Assembly: GCF_008831285.2 (NCBI RefSeq)
Contig: NC_045142.1
Span: 21,949,354 to 22,013,353 of the forward strand
DNA length: 64,000 nucleotides
Direction: 5' to 3'
Source of the DNA: Nymphaea colorata
Taxonomy: Eukaryota; Streptophyta; Magnoliopsida; Nymphaeales; Nymphaeaceae
Numbering within the stretch: the stretch's first letter is position 1; every line of letters starts with the position of its first letter. Under the pieces are notes generated by a model, which made no database searches, was not told the DNA's origin, and was given only the letters and a program-made list of their open reading frames with translations. Both the position numbers and the translations under genes were made by a program. Below, piece after piece: positions 1-13,848 of this stretch.

Positions 1-369
1 CCAAAATACAGCGTCTGGAGCTTTGCATGGCAAGAGAGAAAGTGCACATTTCCCATAAGATTTAGATCAGTGGGATACTCCAGCCAGTGGACAAGGGCAT
101 TCAGGAAGACATCCATATCTATCAAGACCGATGTAAGGGGATTCTTGCCATGCAAATTCCAAAGAAACGACCAAAGGACAGATGAACAAAGAATAGAATA
201 GACGAACTAGTGGAAGAACCAAAAGAGATTCGTCATGATGAGCTTCGCCTGACTGATCCCCAACAAACCTTGAAACCACGCAGACATAGTGTGACGTCCG
301 CAAAAGAAGAATAACAATGAAGGTTTCCAATGCTTCCGGATGAATATACACATTACAATATGCTTGTCC
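1..369. other. 3' flank of the DUF3133 gene
   Basis: This stretch lies downstream of the stop codon of the minus-strand DUF3133 gene and probably holds its 3' UTR. Minus-strand reading frames of up to 94 codons are open here, but they show no domain I recognise and no splice-consistent continuation of the gene. No clear poly(A) signal was seen on the minus strand. Confidence 0.4.
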
Positions 370-3300
370 TCATTCTTGAATATCCAGTGGAACAAGCATC
401 CCAAACCCACGTCGTCTCCTCTCAACCCTGGAAAAAGGTCAAAACAACCAAGTGAGAAATAATGCCAAATAAAGTATCATGTGTTCCATGCATCTTTAAA
501 GTTTGACAAATCTCTTTTGGTGTACTTGACTCATTGCAAAACTTGTTGCAAATAAAGGATATCTTGTTTTCACTAAATGCTCATTAAGCTGAGTGCCTGA
601 TTGTTATGGTAGGTCAATATCTTCTTAAGGTTTACCAGTTCATCCTCAACTCTTCTGTTTCTTGTTGTGCCCCTTGAGACTACCGAACAAATTCTCACAT
701 TTAGGCCATTCCCTATTTTTTACACGCAACCCGCTCCTGATCTTCTTACAATGATGCAACAGTATATATTTTTCATTCATGGACCACAAAGAAACTTTGA
801 CACTTCAAAAGAAGGAGACCATGCTGTTGAAAGTGAAGACTGCCTGCAAGTGCAATCAGCCTTAGCACAGCCTAGCAAAACACCTGATGTTTCTAGATCT
901 GCCCAAGTGCCAATCAAGAAACCGGAGTGACTGCAATCCATGGATGGCGATTGTCTCAACCAATGGATGCACAGCATGCACCTGCATGCAGAACGGACAG
1001 TCCATGTTGCAGTGAAGAAGCCACTCCATGTGAACTGCTTCCTGTTCTTAGGATGCTAAAAGCAAGATGTTCTTGGTGTCCACGGGACAGGAAATCAAAT
1101 ACTCTACGGGGTACTCGTACCAAAGAAGTGCCATGTCACAAACCCTCATGAATTTTCTCATTTTCTTATTAGTTATTTGAGTGGCTGTGTAGCTCAGAAT
1201 ATTCCAACCAAAAGATCCTTCATAAATGTTACTAGCAAAATTGAAACTCACGTTGGTGCTAAGTTGCCAAGGCTGAATCGTTCTCCAGTTACTTTATTAG
1301 TGACTTGACCACTGATGTTAATAAAGTATTCGCGGTTTTCCTCTCTTGGAAGGCCTTTCCTAGAAAGCATGTCCAAGTCCTGATGATGAAGCTCTCGACC
1401 ATTTACTACAACACCTGTATTGCCCCCAGAACAAGCTTTTGGCATGGGAACATCGAATTCTTGAATGTATGGCTGCCAAAGTTGATTGTAAGACGTTAGT
1501 ATGATTGTATGGTAAGACAGCATTGAACTTCTATAGCTATCCATCTGACAAACTTCAGGTCTGAGACACTGCATGAAAAGATCTAACAAACTGTAGCCAA
1601 CTTACAAGTATTACGCCAAGACAAGGCCCGCCCATAACACCCCAAAAGCCAGCATGGTAGTCATACCTGCAAAAGAGTAGACTCTTGAGGAATCAAAAGA
1701 TGTAAGCAAGATGATATCTTACTCAACTCGGCCCAAAAAAAAAAAAATGTAACATTTATTTATACCTATGCAACATTATGGTTCAAAACCTGCCAGTGAA
1801 GAAGCATTTCTTCATTATTTCATAGATTGTGCACACTACATATAACCTAGGTGCTTGTTCTAGTACGGACCACCACCATGTGGTGGTTTTCGTGCCTCTA
1901 TGCAAAGCATATAGATTTCCAACTAAGTTAACACTTACAGCATAAGATTCAGCATTACACCAGAAAACTCATGAGTTTCAAACCAACGTCATAGAACCTG
2001 GAAATGTAAGTTTGGACTTGGTACGGCTGATAAACTATGTGTTTTTATTTTGCACAACATATAGAATAAATCACCTCTCTCTGTCTCTCTCTCTCACTCA
2101 CTCACACACACACACACACACATACATTTCGTACACGTAGAAATATCTGATGCACCTTGAGATAGAGGTGTTCTGCTTTTAGAAGAGGTTACAAGTCTAT
2201 TCAAGCAATGAGACCACAACTACTCTACCTGTTAATAAACAGAAACTCAAAATACACAAGATGAAAGATGGAAGTGTTTCTTTTGTGCATGTTCATTACT
2301 AGCAAATAGTTCATCTACAAGGGTCATTTTACATATTTTTTGAAATCTTGCACAAAAGAGCTAGAAAATGAGTTTCACCAATATAGTACTATTATTGATA
2401 ACCACAGCTTTACTTTAATGATGTGAACTAACCATTCAGAGCGTTGAACTTACCAATAGTTCCCAGGCTGGATGGGTCCAGCCTGTTCCTCAGCACTCTT
2501 CACCAACCTATCTGGTATGTGGTTTCCATTCACAAACACCTTTGTCTTTGCACCCTCAAAGTTAATGTTTAAATCTCTTATGTTCTTAAGAAGTCCAGAC
2601 ATTGTTGAATTTTTGCTTGATTTTTTTGACTGCTGACCTTCATCACTTTTCCACTGGAAATCTGAAGATTGTCCCGGTTCTGGGTCCTCATTCAAAGTAG
2701 AGACTCTCCCTTTATTTATAGGTTTGAAACCATGTTCAGGGGAATGTGCAGCAATTAGGATATCAGCATTTTCAGATTCACTACTTTCACTGTGGTCTCT
2801 TCTCAACCGATGGTATGGAGAACCAAAACGTGCATTGAGCGGTGAGACTGCCCTACTTCTAGAGGATGACACCCCACATTCATTATCATCTTCATACCGG
2901 ATATTAGTCCCACTATCATTTCTAATATGCTCATATTTGTCTATCAACTCCTTTGAAGTTGGAGCACTTCCCTTTTCTGTCCACTCCGGAGAGTTCATTA
3001 GAGAACCCCTTTTTTCAGATGCATTTTGTTGGAGAGGAGGAAATGGGTCTGTCAGGGAAGTTGGTTTGCATTTTGAAGAATGATCACTTCCTGAGAAAGA
3101 TGTTCTATGTTCTTCAGAGAATGTGACTAGCTCGGATTGAAAATCATCTTCAGAAGTGGGCATGCTCTCCACAACTTTCTCAGAAGAACCTTGTCCTTTG
3201 CAAGCTACAAATTTTTCTGCATCAGTATTTCCACGTCTATGGTCTACTTCTTCTGTCAAGGACTTGTGTTTTGTAACAGGGGAAATGTGTCCATTTTCAG

Positions 3301-5239
3301 AAACAGAAAGCCTGAGAACTGCAGAGCAGTTCCCGCATTTGACCTTGTTGACCCTTTTCTTTGACAGGAAGAAGACAGAAGGAAGCTTAAGCAACTTCAA
3401 ACAATCATGGCATATAAAGAAAGGTGCGCCACAAAATATTGGGCGACAAGCAGCTGCCTTTGTTCGTATAACAACCTCATTCTCTTGGTAGCGCCTCTTT
3501 TCATGGCAAATATTTTCCAATTTTGAATCAACAGTCACCCAGCTATTTGGGCTTTGATAGCATGATCCCTGGTTATAACAAATGTAAGAAGGAAACTGTG
3601 GTTGTCTTTGACAGTCTTTAGGATCGCAATGCAAAGAGGAGCAGAATAAGCATGGAGTTGAGTAATCAGGATTTTGACTCTGTACAATTTCTGGTTCCAA
3701 ATCCATTTTGTTGACCATGTAAGAACCACCTTTGGATCCACGAGTTCCGGGTTTCTGGGAGGCATGGTTTGGATGTAAATTGTTTGTTCCAGGCCTCCTT
3801 GTCTGAGCATGGAGACCAGGATGGTTTCTGCCTGTCCGCAGATTGTCCTCTAGATTAGAGTCTGCAGGACAATGATGCAAAGACTGCATTCTGGGGTCAC
3901 TATTATAAGACCTAATGGGACTTCTAACTTGTCCCCGCGTGATGCTGAAATCAGCCTCACAAGGTTGTGTACCACAGCTAACCATATGAACCTTTGAATT
4001 TGGTCTACCTGTTGATAAATGAGATTTTATGAGACAACTCCGTAATTCTTCCACTTTTCTTAGTATCTCCAGTGTGTCTTCCTCAGGCTTAGATGGAATC
4101 TCGTCTGCAGTGCATCCAGCACGTGAGACAGAGGGTTCCATTAACTGAAATCTGGAAGGCTTGTCGTTTTTCAATGCCATTTGATTGTAATATCCCCTAG
4201 AATTTCCTTGGAACAATGGCAATTTGTGTATCGGCTTTGTTGGTGCGTCCTGGTCTGTAACCTGACTATGGTTTAATTGCATATAGATCCGTGAGGGACT
4301 TTTACTTCCTTCAGATTTCAACTGAGAACTCGCCATTTCAGTTTCTTCCAGGATGTTTTCTGAACTAGATGCTGATTCTAATGATTGTATTTCAGGAGAA
4401 GTTGGCCTTGAATTGTCATCCACCATTTCTCTTGATCTGTCTGTAACATCAGATTCTTGAGGTGAAGGTAAATGCTTTGGCCTAAACATAGTTCGCCTGG
4501 ATTTTCCTTGTCTTCGTTCAGTGACCTGGTTGGCACATTCTTTGCCTCTGGAAAGGGAACTGCTGCCACCAGGGTGGGGCCAACTTTTGACAGTTGGAAC
4601 TTTTGAACCTTCGCTTTTTCTACCATCAACTTGTCCACCTGAAGCATCATGCCCTGTAGCAGCACCACTAAGGCCCAAGGTACCCCATCTTTCTTGATAC
4701 GACTGTCCTTTCTTGTGTCCTTTCAGTTGACTGCTTGACAGGTTATCACTAAAATTCCCACCCGGAGAGCTACCTGAACCATTCCAGTGAAGCTCTTCTT
4801 TGCTTTTCCCATGCTCATCCAATACAGATGATGAGGTTTCGGAAAGAGAGTCTTCCCTTTCATACACATCATCCGAGTATTTTCCACTTTCTGAAATCTC
4901 AGAATATCTTTTGTATCCGAGGTCATAACTAGCAGAGGATGAAAATGTATCAACTGTTGATCCATCTCTGTCCTGCTCAATTTCCTCAAACTCAACGTCG
5001 CAGTTACCAGTCTCAGAACCTGATACAGATGTAGCTGCTGAACTGAGATGTGTCCTTCTACCTAAGGATGCTGCTCCATTCCATGTAGAAATGCCACTTC
5101 CTTCAGAGCAATGAACAGGTCTCCTGTCATAGCTTACAGGCTTTGAAGTTTCACATTTTGCTGCAGATAGATATGTTCATGGAGAAAACTATGTTAAAGA
5201 CCAAAAGAATATCTGCAGACATGTTGTGGACTTAAAGAT

Positions 5240-5273
<34 letters not shown>

Positions 5274-5388
5274 GTGTGTGTGTGTGTGTGTGTGCAGACA
5301 GGTATGATTTCTGATGCACATGGACAGGACAGTAACTGGCCTTACCTTTGTCGAAGCCACACTTAAATGCTTGAGAGCCTCGGTACAT
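370..5388 (-). CDS. DUF3133 / EDR4-like plant zinc-ribbon protein, 5 exons
   Basis: Exons, in transcript order, are 5388-5346, 5160-2454, 1666-1606, 1472-1252 and 427-370, all with GT-AG introns. They sum to 3090 nt (1029 aa plus TGA), with phase kept at every join. The protein has a long polar, Ser-rich N-terminal part. At about residues 585-630 is a plant zinc ribbon (PF11331/DUF3133) with CHDC and CGNC cysteine pairs. The conserved C-terminal block (about 905-1029) includes AGFWGVMGGPC, GGNTGVVVNGREL and RRGFGMLVP; I know this block from Arabidopsis 'extra-large G-like (DUF3133)' proteins. Relatives include EDR4, a defence and trafficking regulator, but the role here is unknown. The start is the weakest point: the 43-nt first exon (MYRGSQAFKCGFDK) lacks the Cys-rich zinc ribbon that usually opens EDR4 relatives, so another 5' exon may exist or may have been lost. 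Exons 2 to 5 are well supported. Confidence 0.85.
5244..5294. repeat. (CT)n(GT)n compound microsatellite
   Basis: A run of TC dinucleotides is followed by TG dinucleotides inside intron 1 of the DUF3133 gene. It lies about 80 bp from the exon 2 acceptor. Confidence 0.9.
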
Positions 5389-7090
5389 CTCTTTCAGTCA
5401 GCAAGTCCTTCATGTCCTTGATTTTAGTTAAAAAGAATAGCTGAGACAATGAACTGAAATAGTAAAAAGGAAAACTTGAAAAACGAAAAGTAAAGAATAG
5501 ATAACGCTACTGATCTAGTCGGAACCTAACAGGCGTCATATGGTTTACTTCTGCTAACCTGAAGTAGACCAAATGAAACAAACAAGGAATACAACTTACT
5601 CCCAATTTACCGCATCTCTTCCAACAACAAAAACTAGTGGATATGAAAATGCAGTTAACAGTCAGATTGAATTCGACGAAAATGCAACACAGACAAGTCT
5701 TAAATGACAACAGGACTGTTCATTCTCTCCACTCCAGAAAGGGAAAAACCTGGTAGATATGTGCGCCTTTGTAATTTTGTTACTTAGTGGTGCCATTAAT
5801 TGCCTTATTTAGCATTTCTCGGATAAGATGTCAGTATATTGGCACCAAATCGAAAGGGCATAAGACCATCAACAAACAAATAAATCAGATCGAAGAGTTT
5901 TTTTCTACTGCTTTAAGCAACAAAGAAGCTGCATCCCCTCGATGAACTTGAATTCATTCTCTCGTCCATAGATGCAAAGGACCAAAATGGAGATTCAATG
6001 TCAAAAGACACCAAACATAAAACGGAAGTCATGATGTGCTTTTTTCAATTCTAGAAAAGAAAAGGAATCATCAATACTACAAGCAACGGTTACCCAGCAC
6101 ACTAAATTTCGCAGGCCACATTTTTTAAGGCAAAACTGTCACTCCAGGTCTATAGTATTATCAATACAGAATATCCCAATGTAAGATGGACAAAACAGAC
6201 CGCACAGAGCACAGAGAGAAAGGATTAAAACCTTTGGAATTCATAAAAGGCAGTGATGGTGCCCCCAAGGTAAAATCGATCCTAAAGGATTGTAGCATGT
6301 TCCAAGAAACGAATAAGCAATTGAAGGAATGCAAATGCGGACTAATTTCCTCCTGTCACCGGAACTCCTTCCTACTAAGAAGGTCCACAAATCAGAATAA
6401 TATCAAGAATGGGAGTCCCCGTAAAACGGCACCTGATCCAAGAGTACAAAGAAGTTCGTAAGTATTATTCATCATAAGTAATAAAACCTGAATCCAAAAC
6501 ATCAACTACTTGAAGACCAATAAAGCCTAAAACTGATTTATAATTCGACCGCTCATGAACCGCAGAACTGAAGAATGGATATCTAGCAGACAATCTGGCG
6601 ATCCCGCGCCATTTCCGCTGGGAAATGCGGAATTCCTTACTCCCCATCCCAAATATCAATTATCATACAGCTACAAACACAATCTGATGACCACCAAACC
6701 TCTCCCTCATTTCCCCCAAGAGAAATGCTGAATTCCTTACTCCCCATCTTACATCTCAATACCGTATAACTATAACCATAATCTGATGACTACCAAACTC
6801 AAGGGAACGCCGAAGTCCTTATTCCCCGTTTCATATCTCAATACAGTACAGCAAACTATAAACGTGCGATCTTAGAACAAGAAGAAGAAACCTGAGCGAG
6901 AAAACGAGAGAAGGCGTAAACAATTCAGGCGTTGTTTTCCGCTCCGGCGTCGGAATCCGGGTTACGCCTTCTCGTCAGCTGAGAGAGAGAGAGAGAGAGA
7001 GAGAGCGGAGAAGAAATTCACAAGTCCCGCTGCTCAAGAAACGGGAGAGAGAGACGACGATCAATTCAGAGAAGATGACGAGATTAGCCC
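5389..7090 (-). other. Leader and promoter region of the DUF3133 gene
   Basis: This region is upstream of the assigned start codon. A minus-strand 5' UTR exon is plausible around 6890-7080, where a GC-richer stretch with a (GA/CT)n tract at 6979-7005 ends in a CTCAG|GT-like donor near 6890. No CPxC or CGGCG coding signature was found here on the minus strand, so I could not place a longer N-terminal exon. Open frames at 6186-6461 (plus) and 6465-6659 (minus) are unremarkable. Confidence 0.35.
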
Positions 7091-8894
7091 TTGACTTTGT
7101 ATGGACGAGGCTTACCCTCAGCTGCGTCGGTAGCCCGTGGGATCGGATGGCATGTGAGAAAAGTTTCATGGACTGGTTTGTCATTTCGCTAATCTCTGGA
7201 GCGGCAACATGTCATTGTCAAGAGGACCGGGTATTTAAAGACGACGTGCCAATGAGTCCCTCCTCCTCTAACGTGCCGAATTAAATGCGGCGATTTATTC
7301 CCCCTTCGGGTTGCCGATTTGGAATTATAATCGCCATGACCAGCCCTGGATTTCTGGTCCGAGATCTGCAATCCTTCTTCTTTCAAAGTGAGATCAGGAT
7401 ATTTAATTGAAAAGTTAAAAGAACGTTAGATATAGGATAAAGCTAACATTAAATTAAAAAAGTAGGATATGATTGGGATTTAAGAAATGACGTTTGATTA
7501 GTTCAGTTTGGATTCAATTTAAATGTCTGATTGAATAACCAACAATCTAGTTCTAGTTATGGCTAACATATATATATATATTCTTTTATGACTAAGATTG
7601 AACCATTTGTTACCTACCTCCAAACTAACATCTATCTTTCTTTTCTTTCTCTCTCTTTGATGCCTGAAAGGTGACCGGTTGGGCCATCCCGGACCTCAAC
7701 AACAACATAGAGAACATATTTTTTGTTTTTTAACATTTCAATTATGTCACCAAGTAGTTAATTAGGTTATTTGAGAAAAAAAAAAAAAAACAACTCGGTT
7801 GCAGTCCGATTCTTAGTAGTTGACACCTGGCCGAGTCACTGAGTCAGTCGGCCGATCCGAGTGAATTGCCAATTATGTCACAACAACAAGCATAGCCAGC
7901 CTGAAACTTTCTGGATTGTTTGGTTTCTGTGGGTAGCTGCTCATCAAAATTCGACCCACTTTCACATTGACAGCTGTTTGTAATTATTACTCTTTAAGAA
8001 TCAATTTATAATCATTAAAAAAGAAAAAAAGTACCCAAGTTTTCTTTTATAACGATTTAATTTAATGCATGCAATTAATTAATTAAAATTAAATGAAAGC
8101 GCGAGAGCGACAACATGTTTCATGGTTGGTTGGCAAACTCGCTCGCTCGCTCGCTCACTCACTGAGGATCACTAAAAAATTCAAGTCAATGTTGACCGAT
8201 TTGCCCTTGACTCATTCCATTATGATTATTATTTTAAAAAGTGGACGAGGCAGCCGGGTCGGTAACTCCATCATCCAAGTTGCTTATTTAAAAACCAAAA
8301 AATGTTGAAACTTAAGTTATTGTTGTTAACATGTGGCTTTAAAAGTTAGCTAAATTCCATTGCATGTTACTTAACCTTGCATCATGTTTGGATCCAAATC
8401 TCTTTGGGTGTAATTAGCACCAACAAATGACTAAAAAAATCCTCATAAAAAACCAATATGAACATATTTCAAATTAAAATGAATGGAAAATAAATTTAAT
8501 TCCCAAAAAAAAGAGCTATTTATTGAGTATGATCCATCCGTCGTTAAGGGTATCCTTGGAGAATATCAGGCAGTAGATATTATGATGGATGACTCTAAAG
8601 GCCGTCAATGTTTTATGTTTAGCTTTAGTTGCAATTTGCCTTTTATTTCTCCAATTTTACACAATTATTGAAGCAGTACTCTATTTTTATTGAAAAAAAT
8701 TACATATATATATAAACATACCTGAGCCAAATGTGCCCTTAAAGACTTGACTTTCAAAAGAAAAATCAATAATTACATAGTTTCTTCCTAGCTCCAACTT
8801 GCTTATTGCAAAGAAAATTGAAATTGACCAAACTAAAATAATAATAAAAAAAAAAACATTTGAGCACCAGTTCATACTTTGTAATGCATTGAAC

Positions 8895-8931
<37 letters not shown>

Positions 8932-11900
8932 ACCTGATATTGACAATTCATATAAGGAAAAACACCTGTTTCATAAGATGACATTAAGCCTTGGGGGTGC
9001 AAAATGAAAAAGCCCAAACGCGGGGGGCGAGAGACTTAGCAAACCCGAGAACGGGTCAACCTTTCTCCATCACAGAATCGGTCCAAGATCCAGATTCCTG
9101 TAGACTTGGCCCTTGTGTGAAACGCCACGGACAAAACCAGGCTCCCAAAGACTCAGCTGGACATTCGATCCAAATCTGATACTTCAGATTTTAGATATCC
9201 AAATCTGATACTTCAGATTTTAGATATGGATCTTGAAAAGGCACCGGATATTTACTCTCATATACAAGTTTTATATGCTAAAAGTTTAAGAAAGGCTCTT
9301 TTCTTTTCAATTTACCACAATCTAGATTTGTATCGGACTCAGGGTCCGAAATGGATGTCGCCGGATCTGGGCTATAGAGTCTCAGAATTTCAACCGCTCT
9401 TGTTTTTCAAAGAAGCGGGGCTAAACGCAATTGACTGGAAAAGTCGAGTCCTGTTCTGTAACTTTATCTTCGCCAAATCTTGTGTACGACGTCAACGTAC
9501 TTGGAGGACAGAAACGTCCTTTTCAAGTGAGGGAGTAGTAACAAAAAGGCGCTTGTGTTTTTCCTATTTAAACTTTTTTTTTTTTGGTAAGAAAAGTTTT
9601 GCTTTTTCATTGCACGGAAGATCTTGAAGTTTCAGTCCCAAGACGTGTGTTAAGGGTGTGGGGCGAAATTAAGAAAAAAAATTATTTTGAATGTAATTTT
9701 TAAAAATATTCAATTAACATATATAAAAAATTTTACAAAATTATATTTCAGTTCTTGTTAAAATTTTGAACCTATAGTCTTTTAATAAAAAATTCTTAGA
9801 TTTGTTCTGATAGGGTTGTGTTTTCGTGATTGTGTTTCAACTTGCGTATCAATGACAATGGTACTCTAAAGCCTTGGGCATTGCGAAGGGTTTTGGTTTT
9901 TTAAGTTTTAAAACCCTGGGCCATTGCTGAGGGTTTTGATTGAATTCTTCTATTTTGAAAGCTTCCGACCATTGGTTGTCAGGGTTTTTGAAATACTATT
10001 TTGAAACCCTCAACCATTATGAAGAGTTTATATATATATATATATATAAATATTTTCGGTTAGCTCAGGGTTCGGTGGGCGGAGGGCGAGTTAGCAAAAA
10101 GTTGAGACGAAACATAAAATCAAATCAGGCACTCATTAGGTAACTTTTTTCCTCATATTTCATTTTCCTTCGCAATCGGCAAAAATTTTTGACGCAGGTT
10201 TGACGAGTCAAACGATTAATCGCCGAGGAGAACGACGCCACACGGTGGACGGGAGCCAGCAAAATGACAGTTGGCACCTCGTCAACGGAGAATGGGTCCG
10301 CGTTGCCAACGTCAATCGTTCAAAATATCGGTCGAGTCGGATCGCCGGCGGGTACCCGTTATAGATTCGAACTTAGACCAATAACCTCCACATAACGTTT
10401 AAAAAATATTTTTATTATTAATATATATATATATATATTTATTATTATTAATATATATATATATATTATTAAAAATCTATTTTATATTTAAAAAATAAAT
10501 TTCATTATAACCAAATCGGGTTCGAGCATGGGTTTCGGGTACCAAGCCTGAGTCTGGGATAGAGTTTTGGACACCCACCCTTAATTTGAATTGAAGGAGT
10601 ATTTGAAGTTATTATAAAAAAAACCAACCGATGCATCACACACAATTTAATTATTTAATTTTTTTTTTTTGAGTACAGGGTTTGCTTGCTTTGGTGTTTG
10701 AAGTGTCACTCATGTCATAGTATTTTTAACCCTCTAAATACTTGAAACAGGAACTCTGAATCTCATATAGTTCCAGCCCTGACCCTTGGATTTGGATCTA
10801 TAGATGTACAATTAGTGAAGTCCATTCAAACTTGACTTAGACTCTCCTCTCTCATTAATAAACAAGTCGAACTCATGCTTGATTTAAAATTCCAGTTATA
10901 AACAAATCAAGTTCAAGTTGTACGTGCTCGACCCACTAAATAAAAAAAATAAAAATAATCCGAGAAATAGTTATGCATATCTCATTTCATGGCCTTCCTA
11001 CCAACTAAAATTTCTTTGTTCCCATTTGGAGGTATTTCATATGATTCGATAATAACAAAAAAGGTAGGAACAGATATGTCAAATTTCGGCAGGCCCTGTA
11101 GTCATGGGTGGATCATGCTATTTGTCATTAAAAAGACCTTTTAAAATAATATTTTTAATTAAAAACAATGATACAACATAGGAGTCCTGGATCTAGGGGC
11201 AAGAGAATAGCTAGGCTTTTGAGCCTCTTTTCCAAGCCGTCCGAAACTAGTTATCAAATTCAAATGACCAAACTTCATGTAGTGGCGCTTTACCCGAGAC
11301 ATCAAAAGCAAACCTAGATCCTAGGGAGATGGGGAAAAGAGTGAGTGTTTCAACCTTGTTATTGAATGATATACAAAATACTCCTCCTACTCAAGAGACT
11401 CAAGAGACTGACAAGAGTAATATTAAGATGGAACTAAAAATATACTTTATTATTCTAATAAAAGAAATTTCAAAAATTAGTTCAAATAAAAAAAAATTAA
11501 ATGTAAGATAGAAGTCCCTTATTACTGCTTCAAAGGTTAGCCGAATGGATATTCAACAATGTCCATATATATGGGTGTATACATAAGTCCAAAAAATATA
11601 TGCAAAATTAATACACAGTAGGTCAGAAAATGGCAGAACAGGTGAAAAAATGTGTTTTGTAGAATTTACATGCAAAGAAAATATTCAAATCTTCAAATTA
11701 ATATGAAAAATGAAAAAAAAATTGATATCCATTTCTTAGAAACGTATCTAAGTTTGTCGCAGTATGTTGAAATTGATGCGATAGATATTTTCCTATGACT
11801 TTGCTTTAGAACTTAAACCCTAAATGTAGGACGATAAATGACTTGTTAAAATCATAACTTCTAATTGAATGGACAAAAAATACCATTAATAGGATGGATA

Positions 11901-13698
11901 GACAGTAGTACGTCGTGTTTCCTTTATTTTATTTTATGGTTACAACTATCAAACGACCTCTTATATTTTTTTCGTTCGCTTTTTCGGTAGAACATATTTC
12001 AGTATTCACTTTTTTTAATTTCCTTTTTTGTCCTCCCAAAGAGTTTTCTTTTTGAGGTATTTTTGTCACTAACCATACTACTGAAAAAGAATACATGTAT
12101 TATAATTTTTTAATATATTTCTCTGGAGAATTTTTGAAAAGTATAATTTATATATAAAAAAAAATATTGGCAACACCACCACCGCAAAAAATGAAAGATA
12201 CAGAGAAATTAAAAAAAAAAATGATCTAAACAAGTTAAGAAGAAGGATAGGCACACAGGAAGACCCCAAACAAACAAACAAAGGGACTACTACAACTCAT
12301 GAGCTCCTCAATGCTCTCTGCAGATGGCAGGGAAAACTCACCAACCATTTCCCTCTCCCAGTAATTGGTAATCAAGTCTCAGCCACAGCTTACGCGTCCT
12401 TTGGGTTGGGCGGTCGCACTAAATGCATGGAAAACTGTGTCCTCGCCAACCCACTCATGACTTTGGTCTTGCTAGGTGGGAGGGCAGCGTGCTGATGAGG
12501 GGTCGTGAACACGAGATGGTCTGTTCGGCTTAGAGAACGCACTAATGATCGATTCACTTAAAACTAAATCCAGATCTGAATCAAAATTCAATCATATTTT
12601 TTATTTAAATTTGAATTTGAATCATATTAAGTACGTGTCATTTCTTAAATTTGAATCCAATTCGAATTCTTAATCACATGTTTACAAGTCCGATTATTAC
12701 AGGATTTAAATATAAGTCCCGCAAAAAAGGTGCGCTACCTTACCGCTAAGCCTACACACGAGCCACGTCGAGTCCTAGCCTTGGCCAGCTCAAGTTCGAC
12801 TTGGCTCAAACTCTACTGACTACACAAAATCGAGCTCAAACTCGACTTGATTAACCTATTTAACTTGTTTAGGCGTTAACTCGTGTAAGAATTGACTTGT
12901 GGAAGTGTTAACTCATGTAACTTATTTAACTCGTGTAACATGTAAAAATTTATTTTTTATCCTAAAAGTTAAAACGGATGAACCATTTTTGGTAGTATTA
13001 TATAGCGTACCGGTTTACGAGTCGAGTTCCTAAAACTTGAACTCGACCCGTTTATCATTTCAAGTATTTTTGTAAGCTCGAACTTTGGCTCGTTTATAAA
13101 CAAGTCGAGCACTAGTGGAGTTTTTTCAAGCTGAGTTCGAGATGAGCCCAAGTTAGCTCGAGTCGTTGTGCAGCCTTGCTTACTGCTTAGAGTCTTTGAA
13201 TGAAATTACATGTCATTTCTTAAATCCGAATCCGATCCAAGTTCTAAATTCCAGATGTTTACAAGTGCTTAATACAAGTCCTTAAAAACCTGGACTACCT
13301 TACGGCCAAGTGGCTGTATTGCTTCCTGTTGGGCTATGTGTGAATTAACTCCCGTCCTTAAAAACCTGGACTACCTTACGGCCAAGTGGCTGTATTGCTT
13401 CCTGTTGGGCTATGTGTGAATTAACTCCCGCCCACATATATTTGTCTGATTAATTTTTATGTTTTTTCAACTAACAACTTTCTTTGGCAAAAAAAATTGG
13501 TTGAAAGTCCATTGAATTGAGATCCATGACAAAAGCAAGCAGCTGATTTGGATCAACAAAATTGAGAAATCAACCGGAATTCTATATAGAATCAATATGA
13601 GCTCGGAAAACGTAATTCTAACAATTTAAATCCAAGAAATATCTTGTTTTTGAAGAGAGCCAATCCATTTGCGGCTCTGAGTGGTCGAATACTGAAAG
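7091..13698. other. Intergenic AT-rich DNA
   Basis: I see no gene here. The region holds a TCGC-type short repeat near 8140-8160, (TA)n tracts (8899-8928, 10029-10047, 10420-10465), and short fragments rich in 'CGAGCTCAAACTCGACTT'-type repeats at 10830-10940 and 12750-13180. At 12300-12430 it also holds sequence resembling 27000-27110 upstream of copy B, so the duplicated unit of the MES array may reach about 1.5 kb upstream of copy A. The open frame at 9226-9627 has no recognisable domain. Confidence 0.5.
13279..13430. repeat. Perfect 76-bp tandem duplication
   Basis: Two back-to-back identical 76-bp units lie at 13279-13354 and 13355-13430. Each runs from TCCTTAAAAACCTGG to TTAACTCCCG. The tract lies about 0.4 kb upstream of copy A. 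Confidence 0.95.
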
Positions 13699-13745
13699 GG
13701 GGTGGGAAGATTAAATGCATCTTTCTCTCTCACCTCCTTAAATAG
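13699..13745 (+). promoter_or_regulatory. Core promoter of MES copy A
   Basis: The block reads GGTGGGAAGATTAAATGCAT, then a pyrimidine run, then CCTTAAATAG. The TATA-like TTAAATAG is at 13738-13745, about 104 bp before the start codon. The same arrangement precedes copies B and D, and its TATA part precedes copy C. Similarity between A and B continues upstream to about 13540. Confidence 0.7.
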
Positions 13746-13848
13746 AGATACAACAGCAGGCAGTGTCATAACAGAGGAGTCACCTTTCCTCATTGAATCC
13801 GTAACCTTCTTCTTCATCTATTCGTCTTCTTCTTCATCATCTCAGTTG

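Noticed and set aside
667-930. Plus-strand open frame of 87 codons
   Set aside because: It lies in intron 4 of the DUF3133 gene and has no recognisable domain.
6186-6461. Plus-strand open frame opposite the DUF3133 leader
   Set aside because: No domain, and composition like the surrounding non-coding DNA.
8799-9017. Frames encoding IYIYIY peptides
   Set aside because: Produced by the (TA)n microsatellite.
9226-9627. Plus-strand open frame of 133 codons
   Set aside because: No domain or splice-consistent neighbours, and it ends in low-complexity T-rich sequence. A protein search would decide.
10400-10600. CRISPR-like or regularly spaced repeats
   Set aside because: The repeats are only TA dinucleotides with irregular spacing; no direct repeats with unique spacers occur anywhere in the window.
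12078-12281. Minus-strand hydrophobic frame
   Set aside because: Poly-A/T rich sequence gives Phe/Leu runs; no start context or conserved feature.
13702-13848. Longer N-terminus for copy A from the in-frame codon at 13702
   Set aside because: It would run through the TATA block; the hydrophobic signal segment begins naturally at the ATG at 13849, as in copies B and D.
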